From Thereva unica (taxonomy: Eukaryota > Arthropoda > Insecta > Diptera > Therevidae): a DNA stretch of 64,000 nt. The notes below the pieces were generated by a model, which saw nothing but the letters and a program-made list of their open reading frames with translations, was not told the DNA's origin and made no database searches. A program made the translations under genes and the position numbers. The DNA lies in NCBI GenBank assembly GCA_949987705.1, contig OX465286.1, positions 6,797,445 to 6,861,444 on the forward strand. The letters are read 5' to 3'. How positions within the stretch are numbered: position 1 is the stretch's first letter; every line of letters starts with the position of its first letter. Shown piece by piece: positions 27,725 through 40,780 of this stretch.

Positions 27725-30700
27725 ATTGGGTATCGTTGGAAAGGGCTCGCTCCCCCGAGTTCAGCGCACTTTATTTGGTCCAGAAATTCCAAGGGGTTCG
27801 GGAGTTATCCCCTCTTTTGTGATTTCCCCAAGGGGGCTGCAGAATGCCCATTATCTCGGGAAATACCGGTCAGCCCGGGGTGGGATTGAATTCACAGCCT
27901 CCCTGGGAGGTCCCTAACGATTTCCCATTCAAAAAAGGGCCACTCCAGAATTTTCCCAAAACCGGAAAATTTTCAAAGGGGTACCCCTTGGGATATTTTT
28001 GGTCGATTTCACGAAAGTGCTGGGATCTTAATGAATTGGGTATCGTTGGAAAGGGCTCGCTCCCCCGAGTTCAGCGCACTTTATTTGGTCCAGAAATTCC
28101 AAGGGGTTCGGGAGTTATCCCCTCTTTTGTGATTTCCCCAAGGGGGGCTGCAGAATGCCCATTATCTCGGGAAATACTGGTCAGCCCGGGGTGGGATTGA
28201 ATTCACAGCCTCCCTGGGAGGTCCCTAACGATTTCCCATCCAAAAAAGGGCCACTCCAGAATTTTCCCAAAACCGGAAAATTTTCAAAGGGGTACCCCTT
28301 GGGATATTTTTGGTCGATTTCACGAAAGTGCTGGGATCTTAATGAATTGGGTATCGTTGGAAAGGGCTCGCTCCCCCGAGTTCAGCGCACTTTATTTGGT
28401 CCAGAAATTCCAAGGGGTTCGGGAGTTATCCCCTCTTTTGTGATTTCCCCAAGGGGGGCTGCAGAATGCCCATTATCTCGGGAAATACTGGTCAGCCCGG
28501 GGTGGGATTGAATTCACAGCCTCCCTGGGAGGTCCCTAACGATTTCCCATCCAAAAAAGGGCCACTCCAGAATTTTCCCAAAACCGGACAATTTTCAAAG
28601 GGGTACCCCTTGGGATATTTTTGGTCGATTTCACGAAAGTGCTGGGATCTTAATGAATTGGGTATCGTTGGAAAGGGCTCGCTCCCCCGAGTTCAGCGCA
28701 CTTTATTTGGTCCAGAAATTCCAAGGGGTTCGGGAGTTATCCCCTCTTTTGTGATTTCCCCAAGGGGGGCTGCAGAATGCCCATTATCTCGGGAAATACT
28801 GGTCAGCCCGGGTGGGATTGAATTCACAGCCTCCCTGGGAGGTCCCTAACGATTTCCCATCCAAAAAAGGGCCACTCCAGAATTTTCCCAAAACCGGACA
28901 ATTTTCAAAGGGGTACCCCTTGGGATATTTTTGGTCGATTTCACGAAAGTGCTGGGATCTTAATGAATGGGGTATCGTTGGAAAGGGCTCGCTCCCCCGA
29001 GTTCAGCGCACTTTATTTGGTCCAGAAATTCCAAGGGGTTCGGGAGTTATCCCCTCTTTTGTGATTTCCCCAAGGGGGGCTGCAGAATGCCCATTATCTC
29101 GGGAAATACTGGTCAGCCCGGGGTGGGATTGAATTCACAGCCTCCCTGGGAGGTCCCTAACGATTTCCCATCCAAAAAAGGGCCACTCCAGAATTTTCCC
29201 AAAACCGGACAATTTTCAAAGGGGTACCCCTTGGGATATTTTTGGTCGATTTCACGAAAGTGCTGGGATCTTAATGAATTGGGTATCGTTGGAAAGGGCT
29301 CGCTCCCCCGAGTTCAGCGCACTTTATTTGGTCCAGAAATTCCAAGGGGTTCGGGAGTTATCCCCTCTTTTGTGATTTCCCCAAGGGGGGCTGCAGAATG
29401 CCCATTATCTCGGGAAATACTGGTCAGCCCGGGTGGGATTGAATTCACAGCCTCCCTGGGAGGTCCCTAACGATTTCCCATCCAAAAAAGGGCCACTCCA
29501 GAATTTTCCCAAAACCGGACAATTTTCAAAGGGGTACCCCTTGGGATATTTTTGGTTGATTTCACGAAAGTGCTGGGATCTTAATGAATGGGGTATCGTT
29601 GGAAAGGGCTCGCTCCCCCGAGTTCAGCGCACTTTATTTGGTCCAGAAATTCCAAGGGGTTCGGGAGTTATCCCCTCTTTTGTGATTTCCCCAAGGGGGG
29701 CTGCAGAATGCCCATTATCTCGGGAAATACTGGTCAGCCCGGGGTGGGATTGAATTCACAGCCTCCCTGGGAGGTCCCTAACGATTTCCCATCCAAAAAA
29801 GGGCCACTCCAGAATTTTCCCAAAACCGGACAATTTTCAAAGGGGTACCCCTTGGGATATTTTTGGTTGATTTCACGAAAGTGCTGGGATCTTAATGAAT
29901 GGGGTATCGTTGGAAAGGGCTCGCTCCCCTGAGTTCAGCGCACTTTATTTGGTCCAGAAATTCCAAGGGGTTCGGGAGTTATCCCCTCTTTTGTGATTTC
30001 CCCAAGGGGGGCTGCAGAATGCCCATTATCTCGGGAAATACTGGTCAGCCCGGGGTGGGATTGAATTCACAGCCTCCCTGGGAGGTCCCTAACGATTTCC
30101 CATCCAAAAAAGGGCCACTCCAGAATTTTCCCAAAACCGGAAAATTTTCAAAGGGGTACCCCTTGGGATATTTTTGGTTGATTTCACGAAAGTGCTGGGA
30201 TCTTAATGAATGGGGTATCGTTGGAAAGGGCTCGCTCCCCTGAGTTCAGCGCACTTTATTTGGTCCAGAAATTCCAAGGGGTTCGGGAGTTATCCCCTCT
30301 TTTGTGATTTCCCCAAGGGGGGCTGCAGAATGCCCATTATCTCGGGAAATACTGGTCAGCCCGGGGTGGGATTGAATTCACAGCCTCCCTGGGAGGTCCC
30401 TAACGATTTCCCATCCAAAAAAGGGCCACTCCAGAATTTTCCCAAAACCGGAAAATTTTCAAAGGGGTACCCCTTGGGATATTTTTGGTCGATTTCACGA
30501 AAGTGCTGGGATCTTAATGAATGGGGTATCGTTGGAAAGGGCTCGCTCCCCCGAGTTCAGCGCACTTTATTTGGTCCAGAAATTCCAAGGGGTTCGGGAG
30601 TTATCCCCTCTTTTGTGATTTCCCCAAGGGGGGCTGCAGAATGCCCATTATCTCGGGAAATACTGGTCAGCCCGGGGTGGGATTGAATTCACAGCCTCCC

Positions 30701-31453
30701 TGGGAGGTCCCTAACGATTTCCCATCCAAAAAAGGGCCACTCCAGAATTTTCCCAAAACCGGAAAATTTTCAAAGGGGTACCCCTTGGGATATTTTTGGT
30801 CGATTTCACGAAAGTGCTGGGATCTTAATGAATGGGGTATCGTTGGAAAGGGCTCGCTCCCCCGAGTTCAGCGCACTTTATTTGGTCCAGAAATTCCAAG
30901 GGGTTCGGGAGTTATCCCCTCTTTTGTGATTTCCCCAAGGGGGGCTGCAGAATGCCCATTATCTCGGGAAATACTGGTCAGCCCGGGGTGGGATTGAATT
31001 CACAGCCTCCCTGGGAGGTCCCTAACGATTTCCCATCCAAAAAAGGGCCACTCCAGAATTTTCCCAAAACCGGAAAATTTTCAAAGGGGTACCCCTTGGG
31101 ATATTTTTGGTCGATTTCACGAAAGTGCTGGGATCTTAATGAATTGGGTATCGTTGGAAAGGGCTCGCTCCCCCGAGTTCAGCGCACTTTATTTGGTCCA
31201 GAAATTCCAAGGGGTTCGGGAGTTATCCCCTCTTTTGTGATTTCCCCAAGGGGGGCTGCAGAATGCCCATTATCTCGGGAAATACTGGTCAGCCCGGGGT
31301 GGGATTGAATTCACAGCCTCCCTGGGAGGTCCCTAACGATTTCCCATCCAAAAAAGGGCCACTCCAGAATTTTCCCAAAACCGGAAAATTTTCAAAGGGG
31401 TACTCCTTGGGATATTTTTGGTCGATTTCACGAAAGTGCTGGGATCTTAATGA

Positions 31454-34400
31454 ATGGGGTATCGTTGGAAAGGGCTCGCTCCCCCGAGTTCAGCGCACTT
31501 TATTTGGTCCAGAAATTCCAAGGGGTTCGGGAGTTATCCCCTCTTTTGTGATTTCCCCAAGGGGGGCTGCAGAATGCCCATTATCTCGGGAAATACTGGT
31601 CAGCCCGGGGTGGGATTGAATTCACAGCCTCCCTGGGAGGTCCCTAACAATTTCCCATCCAAAAAAGGGCCACTCCAGAATTTTCCCAAAACCGGAAAAT
31701 TTTCACTTGGGATATTTTTGGTCGATTTCACGAAAGTGCTGGGATCTTAATGAATGGGGTATCGTTGGAAAGGGCTCGCTCCCCCGAGTTCAGCGCACTT
31801 TATTTGGTCCAGAAATTCCAAGGGGTTCGGGAGTTATCCCCTCTTTTGTGATTTCCCCAAGGGGGCTGCAGAATGCCCATTATCTCGGGAAATACTGGTC
31901 AGCCCGGGGTGGGATTGAATTCACAGCCTCCCTGGGAGGTCCCTAACGATTTCCCATCCAAAAAAGGGCCACTCCAGAATTTTCCCAAAACCGGAAAATT
32001 TTCAAAGGGGTACCCCTTGGGATATTTTTGGTCGATTTCACGAAAGTGCTGGGATCTTAATGAATTGGGTATCGTTGGAAAGGGCTCGCTCCCCCGAGTT
32101 CAGCGCACTTTATTTGGTCCAGAAATTCCAAGGGGTTCGGGAGTTATCCCCTCTTTTGTGATTTCCCCAAGGGGGGCTGCAGAATGCCCATTATCTCGGG
32201 AAATACTGGTCAGCCCGGGGTGGGATTGAATTCACAGCCTCCCTGGGAGGTCCCTAACGATTTCCCATCCAAAAAAGGGCCACTCCAGAATTTTCCCAAA
32301 ACCGGAAAATTTTCAAAGGGGTACCCCTTGGGATATTTTTGGTCGATTTCACGAAAGTGCTGGGATCTTAATGAATTGGGTATCGTTGGAAAGGGCTCGC
32401 TCCCCCGAGTTCAGCGCACTTTATTTGGTCCAGAAATTCCAAGGGGTTCGGGAGTTATCCCCTCTTTTGTGATTTCCCCAAGGGGGGCTGCAGAATACCC
32501 ATTATCTCGGGAAATACTGGTCAGCCCGGGGTGGGATTGAATTCACAGCCTCCCTGGGAGGTCCCTAACGATTTCCCATCCAAAAAAGGGCCACTCCAGA
32601 ATTTTCCCAAAACCGGAAAATTTTCAAAGGGGTACCCCTTGGGATATTTTTGGTCGATTTCACGAAAGTGCTGGGATCTTAATGAATGGGGTATCGTTGG
32701 AAAGGGCTCGCTCCCCCGAGTTCAGCGCACTTTATTTGGTCCAGAAATTCCAAGGGGTTCGGGAGTTATCCCCTCTTTTGTGATTTCCCCAAGGGGGGCT
32801 GCAGAATGCCCATTATCTCGGGAAATACTGGTCAGCCCGGGGTGGGATTGAATTCACAGCCTCCCTGGGAGGTCCCTAACGATTTCCCATCCAAAAAAGG
32901 GCCACTCCAGAATTTTCCCAAAACCGGAAAATTTTCAAAGGGGTACCCCTTGGGATATTTTTGGTCGATTTCACGAAAGTGCTGGGATCTTAATGAATGG
33001 GGTATCGTTGGAAAGGGCTCGCTCCCCCGAGTTCAGCGCACTTTATTTGGTCCAGAAATTCCAAGGGGTTCGGGAGTTATCCCCTCTTTTGTGATTTCCC
33101 CAAGGGGGGCTGCAGAATGCCCATTATCTCGGGAAATACTGGTCAGCCCGGGGTGGGATTGAATTCACAGCCTCCCTGGGAGGTCCCTAACGATTTCCCA
33201 TCCAAAAAAGGGCCACTCCAGAATTTTCCCAAAACCGGAAAATTTTCAAAGGGGTACCCCTTGGGATATTTTTGGTCGATTTCACGAAAGTGCTGGGATC
33301 TTAATGAATTGGGTATCGTTGGAAAGGGCTCGCTCCCCCGAGTTCAGCGCACTTTATTTGGTCCAGAAATTCCAAGGGGTTCGGGAGTTATCCCCTCTTT
33401 TGTGATTTCCCCAAGGGGGGCTGCAGAATGCCCATTATCTCGGGAAATACTGGTCAGCCCGGGGTGGGATTGAATTCACAGCCTCCCTGGGAGGTCCCTA
33501 ACGATTTCCCATCCAAAAAAGGGCCACTCCAGAATTTTCCCAAAACCGGACAATTTTCAAAGGGGTACCCCTTGGGATATTTTTGGTCGATTTCACGAAA
33601 GTGCTGGGATCTTAATGAATGGGGTATCGTTGGAAAGGGCTCGCTCCCCCGAGTTCAGCGCACTTTATTTGGTCCAGAAATTCCAAGGGGTTCGGGAGTT
33701 ATCCCCTCTTTTGTGATTTCCCCAAGGGGGGCTGCAGAATGCCCATTATCTCGGGAAATACTGGTCAGCCCGGGGTGGGATTGAATTCACAGCCTCCCTG
33801 GGAGGTCCCTAACGATTTCCCATCCAAAAAAGGGCCACTCCAGAATTTTCCCAAAACCGGAAAATTTTCAAAGGGGTACTCCTTGGGATATTTTTGGTCG
33901 ATTTCACGAAAGTGCTGGGATCTTAATGAATGGGGTATCGTTGGAAAGGGCTCGCTCCCCCGAGTTCAGCGCACTTTATTTGGTCCAGAAATTCCAAGGG
34001 GTTCGGGAGTTATCCCCTCTTTTGTGATTTCCCCAAGGGGGGCTGCAGAATGCCCATTATCTCGGGAAATACTGGTCAGCCCGGGGTGGGATTGAATTCA
34101 CAGCCTCCCTGGGAGGTCCCTAACAATTTCCCATCCAAAAAAGGGCCACTCCAGAATTTTCCCAAAACCGGAAAATTTTCACTTGGGATATTTTTGGTCG
34201 ATTTCACGAAAGTGCTGGGATCTTAATGAATGGGGTATCGTTGGAAAGGGCTCGCTCCCCCGAGTTCAGCGCACTTTATTTGGTCCAGAAATTCCAAGGG
34301 GTTCGGGAGTTATCCCCTCTTTTGTGATTTCCCCAAGGGGGCTGCAGAATGCCCATTATCTCGGGAAATACTGGTCAGCCCGGGGTGGGATTGAATTCAC

Positions 34401-36970
34401 AGCCTCCCTGGGAGGTCCCTAACGATTTCCCATCCAAAAAAGGGCCACTCCAGAATTTTCCCAAAACCGGAAAATTTTCAAAGGGGTACCCCTTGGGATA
34501 TTTTTGGTCGATTTCACGAAAGTGCTGGGATCTTAATGAATTGGGTATCGTTGGAAAGGGCTCGCTCCCCCGAGTTCAGCGCACTTTATTTGGTCCAGAA
34601 ATTCCAAGGGGTTCGGGAGTTATCCCCTCTTTTGTGATTTCCCCAAGGGGGGCTGCAGAATGCCCATTATCTCGGGAAATACTGGTCAGCCCGGGGTGGG
34701 ATTGAATTCACAGCCTCCCTGGGAGGTCCCTAACGATTTCCCATCCAAAAAAGGGCCACTCCAGAATTTTCCCAAAACCGGAAAATTTTCAAAGGGGTAC
34801 CCCTTGGGATATTTTTGGTCGATTTCACGAAAGTGCTGGGATCTTAATGAATTGGGTATCGTTGGAAAGGGCTCGCTCCCCCGAGTTCAGCGCACTTTAT
34901 TTGGTCCAGAAATTCCAAGGGGTTCGGGAGTTATCCCCTCTTTTGTGATTTCCCCAAGGGGGGCTGCAGAATGCCCATTATCTCGGGAAATACTGGTCAG
35001 CCCGGGGTGGGATTGAATTCACAGCCTCCCTGGGAGGTCCCTAACGATTTCCCATCCAAAAAAGGGCCACTCCAGAATTTTCCCAAAACCGGAAAATTTT
35101 CAAAGGGGTACCCCTTGGGATATTTTTGGTCGATTTCACGAAAGTGCTGGGATCTTAATGAATTGGGTATCGTTGGAAAGGGCTCGCTCCCCCGAGTTCA
35201 GCGCACTTTATTTGGTCCAGAAATTCCAAGGGGTTCGGGAGTTATCCCCTCTTTTGTGATTTCCCCAAGGGGGGCTGCAGAATACCCATTATCTCGGGAA
35301 ATACTGGTCAGCCCGGGGTGGGATTGAATTCACAGCCTCCCTGGGAGGTCCCTAACGATTTCCCATCCAAAAAAGGGCCACTCCAGAATTTTCCCAAAAC
35401 CGGAAAATTTTCAAAGGGGTACCCCTTGGGATATTTTTGGTCGATTTCACGAAAGTGCTGGGATCTTAATGAATGGGGTACCCCTTGGGATATTTTTGGT
35501 CGATTTCACGAAAGTGCTGGGATCTTAATGAATGGGGTATCGTTGGAAAGGGCTCGCTCCCCCGAGTTCAGCGCACTTTATTTGGTCCAGAAATTCCAAG
35601 GGGGTCGGGAGTTATCCCCTCTTTTGTGATTTCCCCAAGGGGGGCTGCAGAATGCCCATTATCTCGGGAAATACTGGTCAGCCCGGGGTGGGATTGAATT
35701 CACAGCCTCCCTGGGAGGTCCCTAACGATTTCCCATCCAAAAAAGGGCCACTCCAGAATTTTCCCAAAACCGGAAAATTTTCAAAGGGGTACCCCTTGGG
35801 ATATTTTTGGTCGATTTCACGAAAGTGCTGGGATCTTAATGAATGGGGTATCGTTGGAAAGGGCTCGCTCCCCCGAGTTCAGCGCACTTTATTTGGTCCA
35901 GAAATTCCAAGGGGTTCGGGAGTTATCCCCTCTTTTGTGATTTCCCCAAGGGGGGCTGCAGAATGCCCATTATCTCGGGAAATACTGGTCAGCCCGGGGT
36001 GGGATTGAATTCACAGCCTCCCTGGGAGGTCCCTAACGATTTCCCATCCAAAAAAGGGCCACTCCAGAATTTTCCCAAAACCGGAAAATTTTCAAAGGGA
36101 TACCCCTTGGGATATTTTTGGTCGATTTCACGAAAGTGCTGGGATCTTAATGAATTGGGTATCGTTGGAAAGGGCTCGCTCCCCCGAGTTCAGCGCACTT
36201 TATTTGGTCCAGAAATTCCAAGGGGTTCGGGAGTTATCCCCTCTTTTGTGATTTCCCCAAGGGGGGCTGCAGAATGCCCATTATCTCGGGAAATACTGGT
36301 CAGCCCGGGGTGGGATTGAATTCACAGCCTCCCTGGGAGGTCCCTAACGATTTCCCATCCAAAAAAGGGCCACTCCAGAATTTTCCCAAAACCGGAAAAT
36401 TTTCAAAGGGGTACCCCTTGGGATATTTTTGGTCGATTTCACGAAAGTGCTGGGATCTTAATGAATTGGGTATCGTTGGAAAGGGCTCGCTCCCCCGAGT
36501 TCAGCGCACTTTATTTGGTCCAGAAATTCCAAGGGGTTCGGGAGTTATCCCCTCTTTTGTGATTTCCCCAAGGGGGGCTGCAGAATACCCATTATCTCGG
36601 GAAATACTGGTCAGCCCGGGGTGGGATTGAATTCACAGCCTCCCTGGGAGGTCCCTAACGATTTCCCATCCAAAAAAGGGCCACTCCAGAATTTTCCCAA
36701 AACCGGAAAATTTTCAAAGGGGTACCCCTTGGGATATTTTTGGTCGATTTCACGAAAGTGCTGGGATCTTAATGAATTGGGTATCGTTGGAAAGGGCTCG
36801 CTCCCCCGAGTTCAGCGCACTTTATTTGGTCCAGAAATTCCAAGGGGTTCGGGAGTTATCCCCTCTTTTGTGATTTCCCCAAGGGGGCTGCAGAATGCCC
36901 ATTATCTCGGGAAATACTGGTCAGCCCGGGGTGGGATTGAATTCACAGCCTCCCTGGGAGGTCCCTAACG
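31454..36970 (+). repeat. Eight-monomer higher-order region
   Basis: A 300-bp monomer followed by one with the shortened CCAAGGGGGCTGCAG run occurs at about 31,700-31,870 and again at 34,180-34,345, an offset of 2,476 bp (eight monomers). The variant CAGAATACCC follows at about 32,500, 35,280 and 36,590, shifted by one extra monomer in the second unit. This is the same gain-and-loss pattern as in the 5.9-kb blocks. Edges are approximate. Confidence 0.7.
35477..35534 (+). repeat. Internal duplication of about 58 bp inside a monomer
   Basis: GAATGGGGTA is followed by CCCCTTGGG instead of TCGTTGG, so the segment running to TTAATGAATGGGGTA is present twice. The two original sites share GGGGTA, giving 6 bp of homology at the joint. 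Confidence 0.85.
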
Positions 36971-38369
36971 ATTTCCCATCCAAAAAAGGGCCACTCCAGA
37001 ATTTTCCCAAAACCGGAAAATTTTCAAAGGGGTACCCCTTGGGATATTTTTGGTCGATTTCACGAAAGTGCTGGGATCTTAATGAATTGGGTATCGTTGG
37101 AAAGGGCTCGCTCCCCCGAGTTCAGCGCACTTTATTTGGTCCAGAAATTCCAAGGGGTTCGGGAGTTATCCCCTCTTTTGTGATTTCCCCAAGGGGGGCT
37201 GCAGAATGCCCATTATCTCGGGAAATACTGGTCAGCCCGGGGTGGGATTGAATTCACAGCCTCCCTGGGAGGTCCCTAACGATTTCCCATCCAAAAAAGG
37301 GCCACTCCAGAATTTTCCCAAAACCGGAAAATTTTCAAAGGGGTACCCCTTGGGATATTTTTGGTCGATTTCACGAAAGTGCTGGGATCTTAATGAATGG
37401 GGTATCGTTGGAAAGGGCTCGCTCCCCCGAGTTCAGCGCACTTTATTTGGTCCAGAAATTCCAAGGGGTTCGGGAGTTATCCCCTCTTTTGTGATTTCCC
37501 CAAGGGGGGCTGCAGAATGCCCATTATCTCGGGAAATACTGGTCAGCCCGGGGTGGGATTGAATTCACAGCCTCCCTGGGAGGTCCCTAACGATTTCCCA
37601 TCCAAAAAAGGGCCACTCCAGAATTTTCCCAAAACCGGAAAATTTTCAAAGGGGTACCCCTTGGGATATTTTTGGTCGATTTCACGAAAGTGCTGGGATC
37701 TTAATGAATTGGGTATCGTTGGAAAGGGCTCGCTCCCCCGAGTTCAGCGCACTTTATTTGGTCCAGAAATTCCAAGGGGTTCGGGAGTTATCCCCTCTTT
37801 TGTGATTTCCCCAAGGGGGGCTGCAGAATGCCCATTATCTCGGGAAATACTGGTCAGCCCGGGGTGGGATTGAATTCACAGCCTCCCTGGGAGGTCCCTA
37901 ACGATTTCCCATCCAAAAAAGGGCCACTCCAGAATTTTCCCAAAACCGGAAAATTTTCAAAGGGGTACCCCTTGGGATATTTTTGGTCGATTTCACGAAA
38001 GTGCTGGGATCTTAATGAATGGGGTATCGTTGGAAAGGGCTCGCTCCCCCGAGTTCAGCGCACTTTATTTGGTCCAGAAATTCCAAGGGGTTCGGGAGTT
38101 ATCCCCTCTTTTGTGATTTCCCCAAGGGGGGCTGCAGAATGCCCATTATCTCGGGAAATACTGGTCAGCCCGGGGTGGGATTGAATTCACAGCCTCCCTG
38201 GGAGGTCCCTAACGATTTCCCATCCAAAAAAGGGCCACTCCAGAATTTTCCCAAAACCGGAAAATTTTCAAAGGGGTACCCCTTGGGATATTTTTGGTCG
38301 ATTTCACGAAAGTGCTGGGATCTTAATGAATGGGGTATCGTTGGAAAGGGCTCGCTCCCCCGAGTTCAG

Positions 38370-40780
38370 CGCACTTGATTTGGTCCAGAAATTCTAAGGG
38401 GTTCGGGAGTTATCCCCTCTTTTGTGATTTCCCCAATTCACAGCCTCCCTGGGAGGTCCCTAACGATTTCCCATCCAAAAAAGGGCCACTCCAGAATTTT
38501 CCCAACACCGGAAAATTTTCAAAGGGGTACTCCTTGGGATATTTTTGGTCGATTTCACGAAAGTGCTGGGATCTTAATGAATGGGGTATCGTTGGAAAGG
38601 GCTCGCTCCCCCGAGTTCAGCGCACTTTATTTGGTCCAGAAATTCCAAGGGGTTCGGGAGTTATCCCCTCTTTTGTGATTTCCCCAAGGGGGGCTGCAGA
38701 ATGCCCATTATCTCGGGAAATACTGGTCAGCCCGGGGTGGGATTGAATTCACAGCCTCCCTGGGAGGTCCCTAACAATTTCCCATCCAAAAAAGGGCCAC
38801 TCCAGAATTTTCCCAAAACCGGAAAATTTTCACTTGGGATATTTTTGGTCGATTTCACGAAAGTGCTGGGATCTTAATGAATGGGGTATCGTTGGAAAGG
38901 GCTCGCTCCCCCGAGTTCAGCGCACTTTATTTGGTCCAGAAATTCCAAGGGGTTCGGGAGTTATCCCCTCTTTTGTGATTTCCCCAAGGGGGGCTGCAGA
39001 ATGCCCATTATCTCGGGAAATACTGGTCAGCCCGGGGTGGGATTGAATTCACAGCCTCCCTGGGAGGTCCCTAACAATTTCCCATCCAAAAAAGGGCCAC
39101 TCCAGAATTTTCCCAAACCGGAAAATTTTCACTTGGGATATTTTTGGTCGATTTCACGAAAGTGCTGGGATCTTAATGAATTGGGTATCGTTGGAAAGGG
39201 CTCGCTCCCCCGAGTTCAGCGCACTTTATTTGGTCCAGAAATTCCAAGGGGTTCGGGAGTTATCCCCTCTTTTGTGATTTCCCCAAGGGGGGCTGCAGAA
39301 TGCCCATTATCTCGGGAAATACTGGTCAGCCCGGGGTGGGATTGAATTCACAGCCTCCCTGGGAGGTCCCTAACGATTTCCCATCCAAAAAAAGGGCCAC
39401 TCCAGAATTTTCCCAAAACCGGAAAATTTTCAAAGGGGTACCCCTTGGGATATTTTTGGTCGATTTCACGAAAGTGCTGGGATCTTAATGAATGGGGTAT
39501 CGTTGGAAAGGGCTCGCTCCCCCGAGTTCAGCGCACTTTATTTGGTCCAGAAATTCCAAGGGGTTCGGGAGTTATCCCCTCTTTTGTGATTTCCCCAAGG
39601 GGGGCTGCAGAATGCCCATTATCTCGGGAAATACTGGTCAGCCCGGGGTGGGATTGAATTCACAGCCTCCCTGGGAGGTCCCTAACGATTTCCCATCCAA
39701 AAAAGGGCCACTCCAGAATTTTCCCAAAACCGGAAAATTTTCAAAGGGGTACCCCTTGGGATATTTTTGGTCGATTTCACGAAAGTGCTGGGATCTTAAT
39801 GAATGGGGTATCGTTGGAAAGGGCTCGCTCCCCCGAGTTCAGCGCACTTTATTTGGTCCAGAAATTCCAAGGGGTTCGGGAGTTATCCCCTCTTTTGTGA
39901 TTTCCCCAAGGGGGGCTGCAGAATGCCCATTATCTCGGGAAATACTGGTCAGCCCGGGGTGGGATTGAATTCACAGCCTCCCTGGGAGGTCCCTAACGAT
40001 TTCCCATCCAAAAAAGGGCCACTCCAGAATTTTCCCAAAACCGGAAAATTTTCAAAGGGCCCTTGGGATATTTTTGGTCGATTTCACGAAAGTGCTGGGA
40101 TCTTAATGAATTGGGTATCGTTGGAAAGGGCTCGCTCCCCCGAGTTCAGCGCACTTTATTTGGTCCAGAAATTCCAAGGGGTTCGGGAGTTATCCCCTCT
40201 TTTGTGATTTCCCCAATTCACAGCCTCCCTGGGAGGTCCCTAACGATTTCCATCCAAAAAAGGGCCACTCCAGAATTTTCCCAAAACCGGAAAATTTTCA
40301 AAGGGGTACTCCTTGGGATATTTTTGGTCGATTTCACGAAAGTGCTGGGATCTTAATGAATTGGGTATCGTTGGAAAGGGCTCGCTCCCCCGAGTTCAGC
40401 GCACTTGATTTGGTCCAGAAATTCTAAGGGGTTCGGGAGTTATCCCCTCTTTTGTGATTTCCCCAATTCACAGCCTCCCTGGGAGGTCCCTAACGATTTC
40501 CCATCCAAAAAAGGGCCACTCCAGAATTTTCCAAAACCGGAAAATTTTCAAAGGGGTACCCCTTGGGATATTTTTGGTCGATTTCACGAAAGTGCTGGGA
40601 TCTTAATGAATTGGGTATCGTTGGAAAGGGCTCGCTCCCCCGAGTTCAGCGCACTTGATTTGGTCCAGAAATTCTAAGGGGTTCGGGAGTTATCCCCTCT
40701 TTTGTGATTTCCCCAATTCACAGCCTCCCTGGGAGGTCCCTAACGATTTCCCATCCAAAAAAGGGCCACTCCAGAATTTC
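38370..40780 (+). repeat. Truncated monomers (about 251 bp) near the array edge
   Basis: Four monomers jump from TTTCCCCAA directly to TTCACAGCC, near 38,431, 40,211, 40,461 and 40,711. They have lost 60 bp that include the CTGCAG site. Three are preceded by CACTTGATTTGG and TTCTAAGGGG (near 38,374, 40,404 and 40,654), so they share one origin. The 40,404 and 40,654 units are adjacent and 250 bp apart. The class is seen only in the last 3.3 kb of the array. Confidence 0.88.
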
